Counted from the stretch's first letter, positions 1-8,726 are shown. The stretch is DNA of 64,000 nt from Mycobacterium sp. (GCA_025965975.1 JAOPVX010000200.1:1-64000); one strand, 5' to 3'. Notes: generated by a model from the sequence alone, not told the origin. Program-made: numbers and translations.

Positions 1-689
1 TAGGTGCGTGGCCGGCCCGGCGCGTAGGACGGCGGGCCGTGGTCGTCCTCGGGACGGACGACGACAATCTTTCCGCGGCGGAAGCCGACCTTCATCAGCG
101 CGACCAGATCGGTCCACATCGCGTCGAATTCGGCTTCGTCGATGTGGGTGCCCGGCCGGTACGGGTCGATCCGGTGGCGGTACAGCAGCTCGTTGCGATA
201 GACGTTGCCGACCCCGGCGATCACCGTCTGATCCATCAACAGCGCACCAATGGGCCTGCGGGACTTGCTGATCCGCGCCCAGGCCGGTGCCCCATCGGCG
301 TCGCGGCGCAACGGGTCGGGGCCGAGCTTGGCTACCACGTCGGCGATTTCGGGTTCTTCGATGACCTCGCACACCGTCGGACCGCGCAGGTCGGCGCCGA
401 ATTCGGTGCCGATCATCCGCATCCGCACCTGACCGACCGGCAGCGGCATCGGTATCGGCACCTCGGTGAAGGTGCCGTACAGGCCAAGGTGCACGTGCAC
501 CACGCGGCCGCCTTCGTAGTGGTGGAACAGGTGCTTGCCCCAGGCGCTGGCCTTCTTGAGGACCCGTCCGTTGACTGCCGCGGCTCCGTCGACGAACCTG
601 CCCTGCGGGCTCGACACCATCACCGGGGCGCGGCCGAACCGACGCTGATGCAGCCGGGCCAGCCGGTGCAGCGTGTGGCCTTCTGGCAT
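1..689 (-). CDS. nei: Endonuclease VIII / Fpg-Nei family DNA glycosylase (3' end outside window)
   Basis: The reverse strand reads MPEGHTLHRLARLHQRRFG from position 689, the invariant Fpg/Nei start in which Pro2 is the catalytic nucleophile and Glu3 the helper. These enzymes remove oxidised pyrimidines and cut the abasic strand in base excision repair. About 229 residues are visible, including a helix-two-turn-helix region with MDQTVIAGVGNVYRNELLY. The frame is still open at the window edge, so the C-terminal zinc finger expected in a ~268-residue Nei1 lies outside. It follows rpiB with a 4-base gap, as in the Rv2465c-Rv2464c pair, and is probably cotranscribed. Assignment to nei1 rests on this synteny plus the MPEGH motif. 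Confidence 0.92.
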   Translation of the reverse strand, partial: MPEGHTLHRLARLHQRRFGRAPVMVSSPQGRFVDGAAAVNGRVLKKASAWGKHLFHHYEGGRVVHVHLGLYGTFTEVPIPMPLPVGQVRMRMIGTEFGADLRGPTVCEVIEEPEIADVVAKLGPDPLRRDADGAPAWARISKSRRPIGALLMDQTVIAGVGNVYRNELLYRHRIDPYRPGTHIDEAEFDAMWTDLVALMKVGFRRGKIVVVRPEDDHGPPSYAPGRPRT

Positions 690-693
690 CCGA

Positions 694-1182
694 TCAGGCG
701 GGTGCGCCGGGCACGGGCGGCGCGATGTGAGTGCGTTCGTACTCGGCCAGGATGTCGATACGGCGTTGGTGCCGTTCGGCTTTCGACCATTGGGCGCTCA
801 GGAAGGCATCGATGATCTGCAAGGCTTGCTCGACGGTGTGCATGCGGCCGCCGATGCCCATCACTTGCGCGTTGTTGTGTTCACGGGCCAGTGTCGCGGT
901 CTCGACGCTCCACCCAAGTGCACAGCGCACGCCAGGAACCTTGTTCGCAGCAATCTGCTCACCGTTGCCCGAGCCACCGATCACGATGCCGAGGCTCCCC
1001 GGATCTGCGATGGTCTTCGCCGCGGCGGCGATGCAGAACGCCGGGTAGTCATCCTCGGCGTCGTAGACGTATGCCCCGCAGTCGATCGGCTCGTGGGCGG
1101 TCGTGCGGAGGTGCTCGATAACGGCCTGCTTGAGTTCGAAGCCCGCGTGGTCAGAGCCCAGATAGACGCGCATGGCGGTCAT
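694..1182 (-). CDS. rpiB: Ribose-5-phosphate isomerase B
   Basis: This 162-residue protein matches the length and most of the sequence I recall for M. tuberculosis RpiB (Rv2465c). It interconverts ribose 5-phosphate and ribulose 5-phosphate in the non-oxidative pentose phosphate pathway, in the cytoplasm. Visible hallmarks are the N-terminal YLGSDHAGFELKQAV phosphate-binding segment, the GGSGNGEQIAANKV loop (mycobacterial RpiB uses a Glu general base here, the E of NGEQ) and the C-terminal QRRIDILAEYE helix. The start is the first ATG (MTAMRVYLG); the internal ATG three codons later is an alternative. It lies 17 bases after the 2-oxoglutarate oxygenase gene and 4 bases before nei. Confidence 0.97.
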   Translation of the reverse strand: MTAMRVYLGSDHAGFELKQAVIEHLRTTAHEPIDCGAYVYDAEDDYPAFCIAAAAKTIADPGSLGIVIGGSGNGEQIAANKVPGVRCALGWSVETATLAREHNNAQVMGIGGRMHTVEQALQIIDAFLSAQWSKAERHQRRIDILAEYERTHIAPPVPGAPA

Positions 1183-1199
1183 TGTGGCAGACGCAGGTG

Positions 1200-2159
1200 T
1201 CAGGCCACGGTGATGGCGTCGAGCCGCTCCTTGATGAACGCCGACGACGTCACCGGCTCCAGCCCGGACACCCGCCCGATCGGCGGCGCCAGCGGCGTGA
1301 CCACCGCGTCGTGGTTGGCCTCGTAGAAGTAGATCAGCGAGACCAGGTCCTCCTCGGGGGCATGCGGTTGCGGCGGTAGCACCCGGTGCCTGCCCGACGG
1401 CCAGCGCCGTCCGCTCCAGTACTCCAACAGATCACCGATGTTGACGGTCAGCGCGTCGGGGTCGTACGGCGCGTCGCTCCAGCCGTCGGCGTCGGAGTAC
1501 ACCTGCAGGCCACCTGCGCCGGGCTCGCGGTCGAGGATCGTCACCGTGCCGAAGTCGGTGTGCGGGCCGATGCGGAACTGGCCGGGTTCGGGTTCGCCGA
1601 CCACACTCACCGGCGGGTAGTGGTTGATGTTCATGGTCCAGGTCGGCCGGCTGGCCAACGCGGAGAACGGGTTCTCGGGCAGGCCGAGGGCGTAGGCGAA
1701 CAGTGCCAAGAGATCGTCGGCGGCCCGGCGCATGGCCGCGGTGTACTCGTTGACCAACGGCCGCAATGACGGCACCTCGGCGGGCCACACATTGGGCGCG
1801 AACCAGATCCGGTCGACGTCGGGATCACCGGTCGCGGTTTCGGCGCCAAGGCTGTAGCTCTCCTTGAGGTCCGGCGGGGTCTTGGTGCCCTCGGCATACG
1901 CGTTCGCCTCGGCGCCGGGGCCGATCCAGCCGTGCCCCGCAACGGGGACCTCGTAGCGTTGCTTGATGTCCTGGGGCAGGGCGAAGAACGCGCGGGCCGC
2001 CGCGCGGACCTCGCGGGGCTGGGCCGGATCGACACCGTGCCCGGTGACCAGGATGAAACCCGCCCGTTGCAGGCCCTCATCAACCGCGGCGGCCACCTTG
2101 TCGGCGGTCGCACCGCCTTCGCGCCAGTGCGAGATGTCAACCGTGGCAATCGTGCTCAT
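1200..2159 (-). CDS. 2-oxoglutarate/Fe(II)-dependent oxygenase of the isopenicillin N synthase-like family
   Basis: This 319-residue protein has the N-terminal non-haem dioxygenase domain (FILVTGHGVDP, RAFFALPQDIKQRY) and a C-terminal double-stranded beta-helix. The iron triad is visible as HTDFG (His, Asp) and a distal His in PSGRHRVLPP. The usual RxS 2-oxoglutarate-binding Arg is not obvious: the corresponding stretch reads DLVSLIYFYEAN. Substrate is unknown. The gene overlaps the 3' end of a yeast-type cytosine deaminase gene by 4 bases, downstream of an NCS1 nucleobase permease, so a nucleobase or derivative is the natural guess. Fungal thymine 7-hydroxylase belongs to this broad fold family, but assignment to that activity is inference only. 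Confidence 0.85.
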   Translation of the reverse strand: MSTIATVDISHWREGGATADKVAAAVDEGLQRAGFILVTGHGVDPAQPREVRAAARAFFALPQDIKQRYEVPVAGHGWIGPGAEANAYAEGTKTPPDLKESYSLGAETATGDPDVDRIWFAPNVWPAEVPSLRPLVNEYTAAMRRAADDLLALFAYALGLPENPFSALASRPTWTMNINHYPPVSVVGEPEPGQFRIGPHTDFGTVTILDREPGAGGLQVYSDADGWSDAPYDPDALTVNIGDLLEYWSGRRWPSGRHRVLPPQPHAPEEDLVSLIYFYEANHDAVVTPLAPPIGRVSGLEPVTSSAFIKERLDAITVA

Positions 2160-2602
2160 TCACTTATCCCAATGTCTTCATTCCATAGCTTCGGGTTCGC
2201 GGCGATGAAGTCCCGCATCATCGTCACACACCGCTCGTCTTCCAACACGGTGACCGCCACACCGTGGTCGGCCAGCCAGTCGTGCCCGCCGGTGAACGTG
2301 CGGCTCTCCCCGATCACGACGGCGCCGATGTTGAACTGGCGCACCAGTCCGCTGCAGTACCAGCACGGCGACAGCGTCGTCACCATCACCGTCGATCGGT
2401 AATCGCGTTGCCTGCCTGCGGCCCGGAACGCGTCGGTTTCGGCGTGCACCGACGGGTCGTCGTGCTGCACGCGCCGGTTGTGACCGCTGCCGAGCAACAC
2501 ACCGTCGGCGCCGAACAGCGCGGCGCCGATCGGTATACCGCCCTCCGCCAAGCCTTTCCGGGCCTCCTGATAGGCGACCTCGAGCATCGGCGCGGGATCC
2601 AT
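2156..2602 (-). CDS. Yeast-type cytosine/nucleoside deaminase
   Basis: This 148-residue zinc hydrolase belongs to the cytidine deaminase superfamily. It carries the signature pair VHAETDAFR (zinc His and proton-shuttle Glu) and SPCWYCSG (two zinc Cys). The resemblance to fungal Fcy1 cytosine deaminase is unusually close at the ends: GGIPIGAALF near the N terminus, GEsrtFtGghdwL in the middle, and DFIAANPKLWNEDIG at the C terminus. It therefore probably converts cytosine (and perhaps 5-methylcytosine) to uracil (thymine). It is translationally linked to its neighbours: 3 bases from the upstream permease and a 4-base overlap with the oxygenase. E. coli-type CodA is unrelated. Confidence 0.88.
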   Translation of the reverse strand: MDPAPMLEVAYQEARKGLAEGGIPIGAALFGADGVLLGSGHNRRVQHDDPSVHAETDAFRAAGRQRDYRSTVMVTTLSPCWYCSGLVRQFNIGAVVIGESRTFTGGHDWLADHGVAVTVLEDERCVTMMRDFIAANPKLWNEDIGISE

Positions 2603-2605
2603 CGG

Positions 2606-4021
2606 CTAGACGACCGCCTGTTCCGCGGTGATCTTCGACCGGCACAACACCAGGTAGGCGGCGCCCGACAGCAGGAACCCGACGAAGAACGTGATGTCGC
2701 CCAGCTGCGGGTAGGCCTTGGCCACCCAGCCGACGAACTTCTCCTGGTTCGAGAACAGCGCCACCGACACCACCAGCCCGATGACGAAGGACAACAGGCC
2801 GTTCCAGTTGGCATAGGAGCGGTCGTAGAGGAAACCGGCGACGGTCTGGCGCTGGCGCAGATACTGGTCAGCGAACATCACGCCGAGCCACGGCCCGATC
2901 CAGTAGGCGATGATCAGCAGGAACGCCTCGTAGCTGGAGGCCGCGTCGGGCAGCGCCCACCAGGCGACCAGGAAGCCGGCAACACCGAAGAAGACGGTGA
3001 CAAGGGCCCGAGCGATATGGTGTGGCAATTTGATGCCCAACGTCACGAATGCCATTGCGCCGGAATAGATGTTGATCGAGTTGGCGGCGACGGCGCCTAT
3101 CGCGATGGCCAACAGCGTCGCTTTCGCCAGCGGTGAGGCCAGCTCGCTGGTGAACGCCTCGGTGGGATTGTCCGACGTGGCGGCTCCAATGGTCACCGAT
3201 GCCGCGCCGACCACCTCAAGCACGGCGCACGACAGGAACAGTCCGGCAGCGGCGTAGAAACCGGTACGCGCAGTGGACACCGTCGCAGGCAGGTAGCGGG
3301 TGTAGTCCGCGGCGTACGGCGTCCAACCCGCCGCGTAGCCGAATGCGGTTCCGACCGTGAGCAGGAACCCGCCCAAGCCACCGACGCCGCCCTCTACTGC
3401 CGCCGCCCCGACGTGTGCCTTGGACAGGATGACGATGGAGGTGATCGCGAAAATGACAGCCAGCACGGGGAAGGTCCAGCGCTCGAAGGCCTGCACCAAG
3501 TTGTGGCCGAAGAACGCCAGCGCGGTCTGAAGCAGCACGATGATCACGAGACCAAGCAGCGGGCCGATGCCGAGCAGTGTGGCGAGCGCATAGGCGCCGC
3601 TGACGCTGTTGGTGGCGAACCAGCCGACACCCGCGGTCACCGACATCAGAATCGCCGGTACGGCATTTCCCTTGAAGCCGAACGCAAGTCGACCCAGCAC
3701 CATCTGCGGCACGCCGTGCAGCGGCCCTCGCGCGGACAGGAAGTAGTGCGCGATCGCACCGAGCCCGGTGCCGACGATGATGCCCGCGACAGCCTGCCAG
3801 AAGGTCATGCCGTACACGCCGACCGCCAGCACGCCGACGAAGATCGTCGCGAATTCGAGGTTCGGTGAGGTCCACGTCCAGAACAGCTGGCGCGGCGTTC
3901 CATGGCGGTCGGCGTCGGAGATGAACTCGTTGCCACCCGGTTCGACGGCGACGATCTGGTCGCGGTAGGTGCCGCCGGTCTGCACGGGAGGTTCGGTCGG
4001 TTCAGCGACTGTCATGGACAT
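2606..4021 (-). CDS. NCS1-family nucleobase (cytosine/purine) permease
   Basis: A polytopic membrane protein of about 471 residues with twelve predicted hydrophobic helices. The NCS1 signature appears near the N terminus as FWTWTSPNLEFATIFVGV, followed by GTGLGAIAHYFLSARGP and later GWTPYAADYTRYLP, typical of cytosine/purine/uracil/allantoin permeases. The start is taken at 4021 (MSMTVAEPTEP) because the upstream ATG at 4087 adds a poorly conserved, non-typical leader; 4015 is also possible. It is the first gene of the block permease-deaminase-oxygenase and is divergent from the flavodoxin-like gene across about 95 bases. This suggests import of cytosine or a related base for deamination. Confidence 0.9.
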   Translation of the reverse strand: MSMTVAEPTEPPVQTGGTYRDQIVAVEPGGNEFISDADRHGTPRQLFWTWTSPNLEFATIFVGVLAVGVYGMTFWQAVAGIIVGTGLGAIAHYFLSARGPLHGVPQMVLGRLAFGFKGNAVPAILMSVTAGVGWFATNSVSGAYALATLLGIGPLLGLVIIVLLQTALAFFGHNLVQAFERWTFPVLAVIFAITSIVILSKAHVGAAAVEGGVGGLGGFLLTVGTAFGYAAGWTPYAADYTRYLPATVSTARTGFYAAAGLFLSCAVLEVVGAASVTIGAATSDNPTEAFTSELASPLAKATLLAIAIGAVAANSINIYSGAMAFVTLGIKLPHHIARALVTVFFGVAGFLVAWWALPDAASSYEAFLLIIAYWIGPWLGVMFADQYLRQRQTVAGFLYDRSYANWNGLLSFVIGLVVSVALFSNQEKFVGWVAKAYPQLGDITFFVGFLLSGAAYLVLCRSKITAEQAVV

Positions 4022-4116
4022 ACCGTCGTACCCGGGGCCGCGGCCCGCAACTGGAAGCTGAACGCCCCCGGAAAACAAGGGAAACAAACCGACAACCTCG
4101 CCAGTTGCACACGGAC

Positions 4117-4758
4117 GTGAAGATACTGGTCGTGAGCTCGAGCCCGCGTGAAGACGGCAACTCCCATGTCCTTGCCCGCTCGGCCGTTGACGGCGCCCGC
4201 TCGGCCGGGCACGACGTCGAGCACGTGTTCCTCGACGAGTACGTACAACGCATGCTGGGCAATTGCCGGCGCTGCCGGCGCGTCGAGGACGGCAGCTGCT
4301 CGCTGGACGACCGCTACGAAGAGCTGCTGGTCGATCGAATTCTGCCCGCCGACGGCATCATCTTCGCGATGCCGCTGTACTTCTACGGCATGCCGGGCCG
4401 GCTGAAAACGGTGTTCGACCGGCTCTTCTGCTACACCGCGAACAGCTCACCGCTGCAGGACCAGGTGGTCAGCGAGGTCATGGACAAAAGGATCGGTGTG
4501 CTGATCTCGTGCGAGGAGAGCTACGTCGGCGCGACGCAAGGCGTCATCGCCCAGTTCCAAGAGCTCACCCGGTACCTCCGCCAGGACTTGGTCGGCGTCG
4601 TCGTCGGCAACGCGAACAGCCGCGGCGAGATCGTGCACGATCCCGGCGACCCGGTGTCCTGCGCCCGCGACCTGGGCGCCCGGCTGTTCGACATTCGGAT
4701 CACCGACTACCGGCTGGATACCGTGCGATCCAACCGGGTGTGGGAGCGAGGAGCCTGA
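4117..4758 (+). CDS. Flavodoxin-like NAD(P)H-dependent oxidoreductase
   Basis: The protein begins VKILVVSSSPREDGNSHVLA, the phosphate-binding loop of flavodoxin-fold FMN reductases. It continues with a CRRCRR cysteine pair and DGIIFAMPLYFYGMPGRLKTVFDR, the second conserved FMN-site segment. These proteins use FMN to reduce quinones, azo compounds or iron-sulfur partners; the substrate here is unknown. No ATG fits: a GTG at 4117 starts exactly at the conserved beta strand, while an in-frame TTG at 4105 would add four residues. It is transcribed away from the permease and ends next to the convergent mycothiol nitroreductase gene. Confidence 0.82.
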   Translation: MKILVVSSSPREDGNSHVLARSAVDGARSAGHDVEHVFLDEYVQRMLGNCRRCRRVEDGSCSLDDRYEELLVDRILPADGIIFAMPLYFYGMPGRLKTVFDRLFCYTANSSPLQDQVVSEVMDKRIGVLISCEESYVGATQGVIAQFQELTRYLRQDLVGVVVGNANSRGEIVHDPGDPVSCARDLGARLFDIRITDYRLDTVRSNRVWERGA

Positions 4759-4759
4759 C

Positions 4760-5371
4760 TCAGTCGAACTGAGGCGGCTCGGTGCGGCTGCGCTTGAGCT
4801 CCCAGAAGTGCGGGTACGACGCGAACGTCACCGAGGCGTCCCACAGCTTGCCTGCCTGCTCGCCGCGCGGAATCTTCGACAGCACGGGGCCAAAGAACGC
4901 GACACCGTTGACATGGATCGTCGGGGTGCCGACGTCGTCGCCGACCGCGTCCATGCCCTCGTGGTGGCTCTTGCGCAGCGCCTCGTCGTACTTGTCGGTG
5001 TCGGCCGCCTCGGCCAGCTCGGCAGGCAGCCCGACCTCTTCGAGTGACTCCTTGATCACGACGTCGAAGTCCTTGTTCTCCTGATTGTGGATCCGCGTGC
5101 CCATAGCGGCATACAGCGGTGCCAGGATCTCGGGCCCCTTGGCCTGCTCGACGGCGATGGCCACCCGCACCGGCCTCCACGCCTGCTTGAGGCCCTCGCG
5201 GTACTGCTCGGGCAGGTCGTCCCTGTTCTCGTTGAGCACCGCCAGGCTCATGACGTGGAAGTTGACCTCGATATCGCGCACCTTCTCGACCTCGAGGATC
5301 CAGCGGGAGGTGATCCAGCACCACGGGCATAGCGGGTCGAACCAGAAATCTGCTACAGACTTTTCAGGCAT
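4760..5371 (-). CDS. Mycothiol-dependent nitroreductase / DsbA-like oxidoreductase (Rv2466c type)
   Basis: The protein starts [20 protein letters not shown] and ends [14 protein letters not shown], matching Rv2466c almost residue for residue in my recollection. It has a thioredoxin/DsbA fold with the CPWC active site and the cis-Pro loop [16 protein letters not shown]. Rv2466c uses mycothiol to reduce oxidised substrates and activates the thienopyrimidine prodrug TP053. The start at 5371 is preferred over the longer frame (to 5452) because GAGAGGA lies just upstream and homologues begin here. A SigH-like promoter lies 45 bases upstream. In M. tuberculosis this gene directly precedes rpiB; here four other genes intervene. 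Confidence 0.95.
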   Translation of the reverse strand: MPEKSVADFWFDPLCPWCWITSRWILEVEKVRDIEVNFHVMSLAVLNENRDDLPEQYREGLKQAWRPVRVAIAVEQAKGPEILAPLYAAMGTRIHNQENKDFDVVIKESLEEVGLPAELAEAADTDKYDEALRKSHHEGMDAVGDDVGTPTIHVNGVAFFGPVLSKIPRGEQAGKLWDASVTFASYPHFWELKRSRTEPPQFD

Positions 5372-5416
5372 TCCTGCTTGGTCCTCTCGGTGGAAGGTCG
5401 GCGATCCGTTCAGCAC

Positions 5417-5442
5417 AACTATGCGCGCCACACGGCTGTTCC
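5417..5442 (-). promoter_or_regulatory. SigH-type promoter for the mycothiol nitroreductase gene
   Basis: Read leftward, the sequence has GGAAC (5442-5438), an 18-base spacer and GTT (5419-5417). This matches the mycobacterial SigH (thiol/heat stress ECF sigma) consensus GGAAY-N18/19-GTT. The -10 sits 45 bases upstream of the chosen start. Rv2466c is a recognised SigH target in M. tuberculosis, so position and known regulation agree. No experimental support is available here. Confidence 0.75.
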
Positions 5443-5547
5443 CGGCTGCCACGATTTACAGGCAGTCGCCGCATAGGACACGCATAGTGTGCAAATGGTT
5501 ATGTAAGCGTGTTGTGGATGTGACCACTGTGAACCAGTGTTGCTCCC

Positions 5548-5967
5548 GTGAATAAAGCGAAACGCAATCTGACCGTGATTTTGGTCGGAGTCGCGACGAC
5601 TATGACCGTCGCGGCGCCGGCACACGCCGACCCAATTACCGACCCGTCGTTCCTCGGCGCGCTGAACAACGCCGGCGTCGGCTACAACGACCCCGCGGCC
5701 ACCACCTCGCTGGGGCAGTCGGTGTGTCCGTTGTTGGTGCAACCGGGGCAATCGTTCGCCTCGGTCGCCTCCAGCATGGGCAACCAAGGCATCTCGCCAG
5801 GCATGGCGTCGTTCTTCACCGGCATCGCGATACAGATGTACTGCCCGCAGATGATGTCCTCGATCGGCAACGGGACTTTCTTGAACCAACTGGGCGGGCT
5901 GAACGGGCTGAACGGGCTGAACGGGCTGCAGGGAATCCCTGGCATTTCCGGAATACCGGGAATCTAG
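5548..5967 (+). CDS. Secreted DUF732-type protein with C-terminal Leu-Asn-Gly repeats
   Basis: A 139-residue protein from a GTG start, with a clear Sec signal peptide (basic MNKAKRN, hydrophobic core, cleavage near APAHADP). The mature part, DPSFLGALNNAGVGYND followed by a VCPLL cysteine and a later MYCPQ cysteine, is the pattern of mycobacterial DUF732 secreted proteins. These are small helical proteins of unknown function with one likely disulfide. The C terminus is a short repeat (LNG x3, then GIPGISGIPGI) not usual for the family. It is divergent from the nitroreductase and 55 bases upstream of pepN. In M. tuberculosis no gene occupies this gap. Confidence 0.82.
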   Translation: MNKAKRNLTVILVGVATTMTVAAPAHADPITDPSFLGALNNAGVGYNDPAATTSLGQSVCPLLVQPGQSFASVASSMGNQGISPGMASFFTGIAIQMYCPQMMSSIGNGTFLNQLGGLNGLNGLNGLQGIPGISGIPGI

Positions 5968-6022
5968 TCACCCCAAGGCTCGGTCGCAGCGCGCGTCCTG
6001 CACCAACCGATAAGTTGGACGC

Positions 6023-8638
6023 GTGGCACTTCCCAATCTGACCCGCGAGCAGGCCGTCGAACGGGCCGCCCTCGTCACCGTCGACAGCTACCGCATCACC
6101 CTCGACCTCACCGACGGCGAGGGTAAGCCCGGCGACCGCACCTTCCGCTCGGTAACCACAGTCGAGTTCGATGCGCTGGCCGGCGCCGACACCTACATCG
6201 ACATCGCCGCCGACTCGATCCGCAGCGCGGTCCTCAATGGCCGCGGCATCGACGTGTCGGGCTACGACGAGTCCACCGGCATCGGTTTGACGGGTCTGGC
6301 CCAGCGCAACGTGCTCGTGGTCGACGCTGATTGCCGGTATTCCAACACCGGCGAGGGCCTGCACCGCTTCGTCGACCCGGTCGACGGCGAGGTTTATCTG
6401 TACTCCCAGTTCGAAACCGCCGACGCAAAGCGGATGTTCGCCTGCTTCGACCAGCCCGACCTGAAGGCCACATTCGACATCATGGTGACCGCGCCGCTGA
6501 ATTGGCGAGTCATCTCCAACGGCGCCACGGGACACGTGCATGGCGAGGGGCACGCGCATGAGCACACCTTCGTCACCACGCCGCGAATGAGCACATACCT
6601 CGTCGCGCTGATCGCCGGACCGTATGCACACTGGAGTGACACCTATTCCGACGAGCACGGCGAGATCCCGCTCGGCTTGTACTGCCGCTCGTCGCTGGCC
6701 GAGTTCATGGACCACGAACGGCTGTTCAGTCAGACCAAACAGGGATTCGGGTTCTACCACAACAACTTTGGCGCGCCCTATGCTTTCGGCAAGTACGACC
6801 AGCTGTTCGTCCCCGAGTTCAACGCCGGTGCCATGGAGAACGCGGGCGCGGTGACGTTCCTGGAGGACTACGTCTTTCGCAGCAAGGTTACCCGGGCGTC
6901 CTACGAGCGGCGGGCCGAAACCGTGCTGCACGAGATGGCGCACATGTGGTTCGGCGACCTGGTCACGATGCAGTGGTGGGACGACCTGTGGCTCAACGAG
7001 TCGTTCGCGACGTTCGCCTCGGTGCTGTGCCAGGCCGAGGCCACGGAGTACACCGAGGCGTGGACGACGTTCGCGAACGTGGAGAAGTCGTGGGCCTACC
7101 GGCAGGACCAGCTGCCGTCGACGCATCCGGTGGCCGCCGATATTCCGGACCTCGCCGCTGTCGAGGTGAACTTCGACGGCATCACCTACGCCAAGGGCGC
7201 CAGCGTGCTCAAGCAGCTCGTCGCCTACGTCGGGCTCGAGGAGTTCTTGACCGGCCTGCGGGACTACTTCCGCGACCACGCGTTCGGCAACGCCACCTTC
7301 GGCGACCTGCTCGGCGCGCTGGAGAAGGCCTCCGGCCGCGACCTGTCCGGCTGGGGGCAGCAATGGCTGAAGACCACCGGGCTCAACACCCTTCGCCCCG
7401 ACTTCGACCTCGATGCCGACGGGCGGATCACCCGCTTCGCGATCAGCCAAAGTGGGGCGCAGCCCGGCGCTGGTGAGACCCGGGTGCACCGCCTTGCGGT
7501 CGGAATCTATGACGACGACGTCGCCGGAGCCGCTGGGCCTGCGACATCGGGTGGAGCCAAGCTGGTCCGCACCCACCGCGAGGAGCTCGACGTCGCCGGC
7601 GAGACGACGGATGTTGTCGCGCTGCAGGGGGTTTCGCGCGGCAAGCTGATTCTGGTTAACGACGACGATTTGACGTATTGCTCGCTGCGCCTTGACCCCG
7701 AGTCGCTGCAGACGGTGCTCACCCGCATCGCCGATATCGCCGACCCGTTGCCTCGCACGCTGGCGTGGTCGGCGGCATGGGAGATGACCCGAGAAGCCGA
7801 ACTGAAGGCCCGCGACTTCGTGTCGCTGGTCGCCGATGGCGTGCACGCCGAGACGGAAGTCGGTGTGGCGCAGCGGCTGCTGCTGCAAGCCCAGTCGGCG
7901 CTGAGCGGCTACGCCGATCCGGAGTGGGCCCGCACGCAAGGCTGGCCCGCCTTCGCCGACCGGCTGCTGGAGTTGGCCCGCGCCGCCGAAGCAGGCTCCG
8001 ATCACCAGCTGGCCTATGTCAACGCGCTGTGCGGTTCGGTGTTGTCGACCCGCCACGCCGCGGTGCTGGCCGACCTGCTCGACCACGGCCCTGCCGACCT
8101 CGGGCTCGCGGGCCTCGAGGTGGACACGGACCTGCGCTGGCGGATCGTCACCGCGCTGGCGGCGGCGGGCGAGGTCGACTCCGACGGGCTGCAGACGCCG
8201 TTCATCGACGCAGAGGCGCAGCGGGATCCGACCGCGGCGGGCAAGCGGCATGCCGCGCAGGCGGCGGCGGCGCGGCCGCAGGCAACGGTGAAGGAGGCGG
8301 CGTGGCAGCAGGTGATCGAGGACGACACGTTGGCCAACATCACCGCGCGCTCGATCATCGCCGGCTTCGGCCAGCCCGGTCAGCATGAGCTGCTGCAGCC
8401 GTTTCGCGCCAAGTACTTCGGCGCGATCGCCGGGGTGTGGCAGCGGCGATCGAGCGAGGTCGCGCAGACGGTGGTGATCGGGCTGTATCCGTCGTGGGAC
8501 ATCAGCCAGGCAGGTCTTGAGGCCGCGGATGGATTCCTGGCCGACCCGGATGTGCCGCCGCCGCTGCGGAGGCTGGTGGTCGAGGGCCGCGCAAGTGTGG
8601 AGCGCGCACTGCGGGCCCGGGCGTTCGACGTCACCTAG
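6023..8638 (+). CDS. pepN: Aminopeptidase N (M1 family zinc metalloprotease)
   Basis: An 871-residue M1 aminopeptidase from a GTG start (MALPNLTREQAVERA). The exopeptidase motif GAMEN lies in FNAGAMENAGAVTF. The zinc site HEMAH (about residues 303-307) is followed by the second Glu ligand in LWLNESFA (about 326), giving the canonical HExxH-x18-E spacing. A long helical ERAP-like C-terminal domain follows. The enzyme removes N-terminal residues from peptides in the cytoplasm and feeds amino-acid recycling. Length and gene position next to the Rv2466c homologue match Rv2467. Confidence 0.97.
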   Translation: MALPNLTREQAVERAALVTVDSYRITLDLTDGEGKPGDRTFRSVTTVEFDALAGADTYIDIAADSIRSAVLNGRGIDVSGYDESTGIGLTGLAQRNVLVVDADCRYSNTGEGLHRFVDPVDGEVYLYSQFETADAKRMFACFDQPDLKATFDIMVTAPLNWRVISNGATGHVHGEGHAHEHTFVTTPRMSTYLVALIAGPYAHWSDTYSDEHGEIPLGLYCRSSLAEFMDHERLFSQTKQGFGFYHNNFGAPYAFGKYDQLFVPEFNAGAMENAGAVTFLEDYVFRSKVTRASYERRAETVLHEMAHMWFGDLVTMQWWDDLWLNESFATFASVLCQAEATEYTEAWTTFANVEKSWAYRQDQLPSTHPVAADIPDLAAVEVNFDGITYAKGASVLKQLVAYVGLEEFLTGLRDYFRDHAFGNATFGDLLGALEKASGRDLSGWGQQWLKTTGLNTLRPDFDLDADGRITRFAISQSGAQPGAGETRVHRLAVGIYDDDVAGAAGPATSGGAKLVRTHREELDVAGETTDVVALQGVSRGKLILVNDDDLTYCSLRLDPESLQTVLTRIADIADPLPRTLAWSAAWEMTREAELKARDFVSLVADGVHAETEVGVAQRLLLQAQSALSGYADPEWARTQGWPAFADRLLELARAAEAGSDHQLAYVNALCGSVLSTRHAAVLADLLDHGPADLGLAGLEVDTDLRWRIVTALAAAGEVDSDGLQTPFIDAEAQRDPTAAGKRHAAQAAAARPQATVKEAAWQQVIEDDTLANITARSIIAGFGQPGQHELLQPFRAKYFGAIAGVWQRRSSEVAQTVVIGLYPSWDISQAGLEAADGFLADPDVPPPLRRLVVEGRASVERALRARAFDVT

Positions 8639-8726
8639 CCGTTGCGAGTGTGCCTGCGGGCGACACGCCGCGGTTTTGCGGGAGTTTGCGCACGCTGGTT
8701 GGTGTCCCCGCCCATACGCTTTTCAG

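Noticed and set aside
39..815. Long rightward open frame across the window start
   Set aside because: It is the antisense shadow of nei and rpiB; it has no protein motif, while the reverse strand gives MPEGHTLHRLAR and full RpiB.
5816..8386. 856-residue leftward open frame opposite pepN
   Set aside because: Antisense of pepN, with repetitive Arg/Val/Gly composition and no motif; pepN carries GAMEN and HExxH.
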